In this document: positions 15,759 to 18,308 of the stretch, piece after piece | Layout: each line of letters starts with the position of its first letter | Numbering within the stretch: position 1 is the stretch's first letter | Origin: Porticoccus sp. | Lineage (GTDB): Bacteria; Pseudomonadota; Gammaproteobacteria; Pseudomonadales; Porticoccaceae | Length of the DNA: 18,308 bases | Assembly: GCA_002685455.1 (NCBI GenBank) | Contig: NYXF01000080.1 | Span: 1 to 18,308, forward strand | Direction: 5' to 3' | Program-made: the position numbers and the translations under genes | The notes under the pieces: generated by a model | Seen by the model: the letters and a program-made list of their open reading frames with translations, nothing else | What the model was told of the DNA's origin: nothing | Database searches by the model: none

Positions 15759-17234
15759 ATGACTATAAAACATAAAGATCTTAGGGATTTTATTAAATTT
15801 TTAGAAGAACGCGGGGAATTAAAACGTATTTCAGCTGAAATTGACCCCGTTCTTGAGATGACAGAAATCTGTGATCGAACACTCAAAGCCGGAGGCCCCG
15901 CACTTTTATTTGAAAACCCAAGGGGATTTAATATTCCGGTACTTGGAAACCTCTTCGGTACCCCTGAAAGAGTTGCTATGGGCATGGGTAAAAAAAATCT
16001 TAATGCATTAAGGGAATTAGGAGAGCTTTTAGCTTTTTTAAAAGAACCAGAACCACCAAAAGGTATAAAAGATCTTTGGGATAATAGAGGAAAATTTAAA
16101 CAAATACTAAATATGCCTGCAGACATTGTAAGAAAAGCACCTTGTCAAGATGAAGTTGTTAGTGGCTCGAATGTTGATTTAGGAATGTTACCCATTCAAA
16201 CATGCTGGCCAGGAGATGCGGGGCCACTAATTACTTGGCCACTAGTTGTAACACGTGGCCCTGAGAAGAATAGACAAAATCTTGGTATATATCGTCAACA
16301 AGTCATAAGTAAAAATAAATTAATTATGCGATGGCTTTCTCACCGCGGCGGTGCACTTGATTATCAAGATTGGAGTGCCGCAAACCCTGGCAAACCGTTT
16401 CCCGTAGCAGTTGCCTTAGGTGCTGACCCAGCAACTATCTTGGGGGCAGTTACGCCAGTTCCAGATACTCTCTCAGAATATGCTTTTGCAGGATTATTGA
16501 GAGGAGAAAAAACTAAGGTGGTTACTTGCTTAACAAATAATCTTCAGGTTCCGGCAAGCGCTGAATTCATCTTAGAAGGTTTCATATATCCGGAAGAAAT
16601 GGCTGCAGAAGGGCCCTTTGGAGACCATACTGGTTATTATAACGAAGTTGAACAATTTCCAGTATTTACTGTTGAGACTATCACTCACAGAAAAAATCCT
16701 ATTTACCATAGCACCTATACCGGTAGACCGCCAGACGAGCCAGCTATTCTTGGTGTTGCGCTAAACGAAATATTTATCCCTATACTACAAAAACAATTTC
16801 CAGAAATTATTGATTTTTACCTTCCTCCTGAAGCTTGCTCTTACCGTATGGCAATAGTATCTATGAAGAAAAAATATCCTGGTCACGCTAAGAGAGTGAT
16901 GATGGGGGTTTGGTCTTTCTTAAGACAATTTATGTATACAAAATTTGTAATTGTGGTGGATGAAGACGTAAATCCACGTATTTGGAAAGATGTAATATGG
17001 GCAGTAACTACCCGAATCGATCCCAAAAGAGATATGACTATAATTGATAATACTCCAATTGATTATTTGGATTTCGCATCTCCTGTTTCTGGCTTAGGAT
17101 CAAAAGTAGGTTTTGATGCTACAAATAAATTTGAAGGTGAAACCATTAGGGATTGGGGAGAAACTATTGAAATGGATAAAGAAGTTAAAGATAAAATTGA
17201 TACGCTATGGGATTCACTAGGTATAGAGAAATAA
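15759..17234 (+). CDS. ubiD: 4-hydroxy-3-polyprenylbenzoate decarboxylase
   Basis: Prenylated-FMN-dependent decarboxylase of ubiquinone synthesis; its cofactor is made by UbiX, which is not in this window. It has 491 residues (E. coli 497). Family features include Asn174 in QNLGIYR (cofactor and metal site), the [10 protein letters not shown] loop with His195, Glu284 in [13 protein letters not shown] (metal ligand) with Asp289 in the place of the family's catalytic acid, and [12 protein letters not shown]. The C-terminal [17 protein letters not shown] helix region is complete. It is transcribed alone, divergent from rpe and convergent with the ketoacyl synthase after 35 bases. The nearby coq7 works in the same pathway but is not in the same operon. 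Confidence 0.96.
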   Translation: MTIKHKDLRDFIKFLEERGELKRISAEIDPVLEMTEICDRTLKAGGPALLFENPRGFNIPVLGNLFGTPERVAMGMGKKNLNALRELGELLAFLKEPEPPKGIKDLWDNRGKFKQILNMPADIVRKAPCQDEVVSGSNVDLGMLPIQTCWPGDAGPLITWPLVVTRGPEKNRQNLGIYRQQVISKNKLIMRWLSHRGGALDYQDWSAANPGKPFPVAVALGADPATILGAVTPVPDTLSEYAFAGLLRGEKTKVVTCLTNNLQVPASAEFILEGFIYPEEMAAEGPFGDHTGYYNEVEQFPVFTVETITHRKNPIYHSTYTGRPPDEPAILGVALNEIFIPILQKQFPEIIDFYLPPEACSYRMAIVSMKKKYPGHAKRVMMGVWSFLRQFMYTKFVIVVDEDVNPRIWKDVIWAVTTRIDPKRDMTIIDNTPIDYLDFASPVSGLGSKVGFDATNKFEGETIRDWGETIEMDKEVKDKIDTLWDSLGIEK

Positions 17235-17269
17235 TCTTAATACATTAATAACCCGCATCAAATTTAAAC

Positions 17270-18308
17270 TCAGCTCATGTCCTTCCACGGGTTGTTCTTA
17301 TCAAATACAACATCCTTAGAAAAGCCTGGAATTTTTATATGATCAGCAGTAATTTCAATATCTTCTTCTTTAACTAACTCCTCACCAAAGCGGTAGACTA
17401 TTTTTACAGCTCCTTTGTTTGCATTTTCAGCATATTTTTTTGCTTCTTGACGGGTTTCCTCTCTCAAATATATGTATTCCTCATACGCCTTGCTATGTCT
17501 AGCTTTTACCATTTTCTCTACTTCAGAGGGGGAAATAACTATAGCTGTCGCATTATTGCCTCCAAACCCTTTTGAATTAATAAATGCAACTTTCATTTTT
17601 CGATCTGTCAAATCCAAATCTTCTAAAGGAAATAAAAGCCTATCCTGGAAAACATCTTCAGCTATCTTGTCTACTGTTTTAATGCCAGGCAATATATTGT
17701 ATTTAAATGTTCCTAAGGCAAAAACTAATTGATCTCCACTTGCCGCTGCTAAAGAGTGCCCAACGAAGGCTTTTGCAGCTGTGATAGGCCAATCTTTAAT
17801 GGCAAATGCTTTTGCTACACGATCAAAAATTCTAGATTCTGTAACTCTATTTGCTGGAGTGCTAGACCCATGAGCGTGTATAAAGCTATGCCCACATACT
17901 GCCGATTCACCAACAATTGAGACTGCCGACGCCACCGCCTTAGCAAAAGATACATAATTTCCAACACCAGGGGCTGATATAGATCGTTTGATTCCATCGG
18001 CATTAGTGAATACGTCAGGAACAGCGCCATGAATATCTGCGCCTAGCTCTATAGCAAGAGCATCATCCATAAGAACAACATATTGAGAAGCTTCACCTAT
18101 CGTAAATCCACAGTTTTCTCCAAAAGGCCTACTGGCATTTCGCCAGTCTGGGGTTTCTGAAGAATCAAGTTTACATAGATTAGAGTCTGTTCCTAATGCC
18201 CCCATACTAGTAAAGCCTTCCATAACTGCTGGGGTTAATCCTGCTTCAGCACTGCCTATTATTACAACTCTTCTTCGTCCACTTTTAATGTCCTGAACTG
18301 CTACTTGA
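17270..18308 (-). CDS. Beta-ketoacyl-ACP synthase, FabY-like, N-terminus cut by window edge
   Basis: The frame stays open to the window end (18308), 28 codons beyond the first internal ATG at 18223, so the gene is partial: 345 residues of the C-terminal side are visible. The thiolase-fold condensing-enzyme residues are seen in IHAHGSSTPANRVTES (first catalytic His), TAAKAFVGHSLAAASG (Lys and second His) and NSKGFGGNNATA. The active-site cysteine lies beyond the edge. After the usual fold end there is an extra tail of about 87 residues, ending in an IPGFSKDVVFDKNNPW-type segment. Such a tail is typical of the large (about 630-residue) FabY enzymes known from Pseudomonas, which start fatty acid synthesis from acetyl-CoA. 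The FabY assignment is inference from memory; the condensing-enzyme family is firm. Confidence 0.85.
   Translation of the reverse strand, partial: QVAVQDIKSGRRRVVIIGSAEAGLTPAVMEGFTSMGALGTDSNLCKLDSSETPDWRNASRPFGENCGFTIGEASQYVVLMDDALAIELGADIHGAVPDVFTNADGIKRSISAPGVGNYVSFAKAVASAVSIVGESAVCGHSFIHAHGSSTPANRVTESRIFDRVAKAFAIKDWPITAAKAFVGHSLAAASGDQLVFALGTFKYNILPGIKTVDKIAEDVFQDRLLFPLEDLDLTDRKMKVAFINSKGFGGNNATAIVISPSEVEKMVKARHSKAYEEYIYLREETRQEAKKYAENANKGAVKIVYRFGEELVKEEDIEITADHIKIPGFSKDVVFDKNNPWKDMS

Noticed and set aside
15743..16126. 127-codon minus-strand frame opposite the ubiD start
   Set aside because: It overlaps the conserved N-terminal coding part of ubiD and shows no family motif; explained as a shadow.
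843..17234. A dedicated chorismate-to-ubiquinone/tryptophan gene cluster
   Set aside because: aroQ, trpEGDC, coq7 and ubiD are on different transcripts and mostly follow ancestral gene order, so their proximity is better explained by inheritance than by a new functional system.
1..18308. CRISPR arrays, tRNA or rRNA genes, insertion sequences, prophage or defence genes
   Set aside because: No regularly spaced repeats, tRNA-like cloverleaf sequence, transposase or phage motif was noticed. All long frames are core metabolic or regulatory genes.

Overview
The window is an AT-rich, gene-dense bacterial chromosome segment from a gammaproteobacterium. The order (dsbD)-aroQ-accB-accC-dusB-fis-purH-purD, Fis itself, and the block rpe / trpE-G-D-C / yhfA-type osmC / coq7 all fit a Pseudomonas-like ancestor. 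The low GC, short gaps and several genes missing from otherwise conserved positions suggest a streamlined, possibly marine, lineage; this taxonomic reading is inference. Almost everything is core metabolism. I see no mobile element, CRISPR array, tRNA or rRNA, and no obvious defence or novel multigene system.

Left part (1-7496, + strand): the C-terminal end of a DsbD/ScsB-type thiol:disulfide membrane protein, then a 242-base AT-rich gap. aroQ (3-dehydroquinate dehydratase) and accB-accC (biotin carrier and biotin carboxylase of acetyl-CoA carboxylase) follow. Next is dusB-fis (tRNA dihydrouridine synthase and the Fis nucleoid protein, overlapping by 4 bases), then purH-purD (purine synthesis). 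prmA, which normally sits between accC and dusB, is absent; a short open frame fused in phase to dusB may be its scar.

Middle part (7497-10337): a minus-strand metallo-beta-lactamase-fold hydrolase, plus-strand coq7 (ubiquinone synthesis) and a minus-strand LysR-type regulator. Upstream of the regulator lie a 15-base T-N11-A palindrome, a divergent plus-strand promoter and, about 100 bases further on, a strong plus-strand intrinsic terminator with no ORF between. This looks like an undescribed small RNA gene and is the most interesting item in the window.

Right part (10338-18308): minus-strand rpe, trpE, trpG, trpD, trpC and an OsmC-family gene, all in one direction. gph, which is usual between rpe and trpE, and crp, which is usual between trpC and osmC, are absent. 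On the plus strand is ubiD (ubiquinone decarboxylase). The window ends inside a minus-strand ketoacyl synthase with a C-terminal extension resembling FabY. Chorismate-derived pathways recur: aroQ feeds chorismate, which goes to tryptophan (trpEGDC) and ubiquinone (ubiD, coq7).
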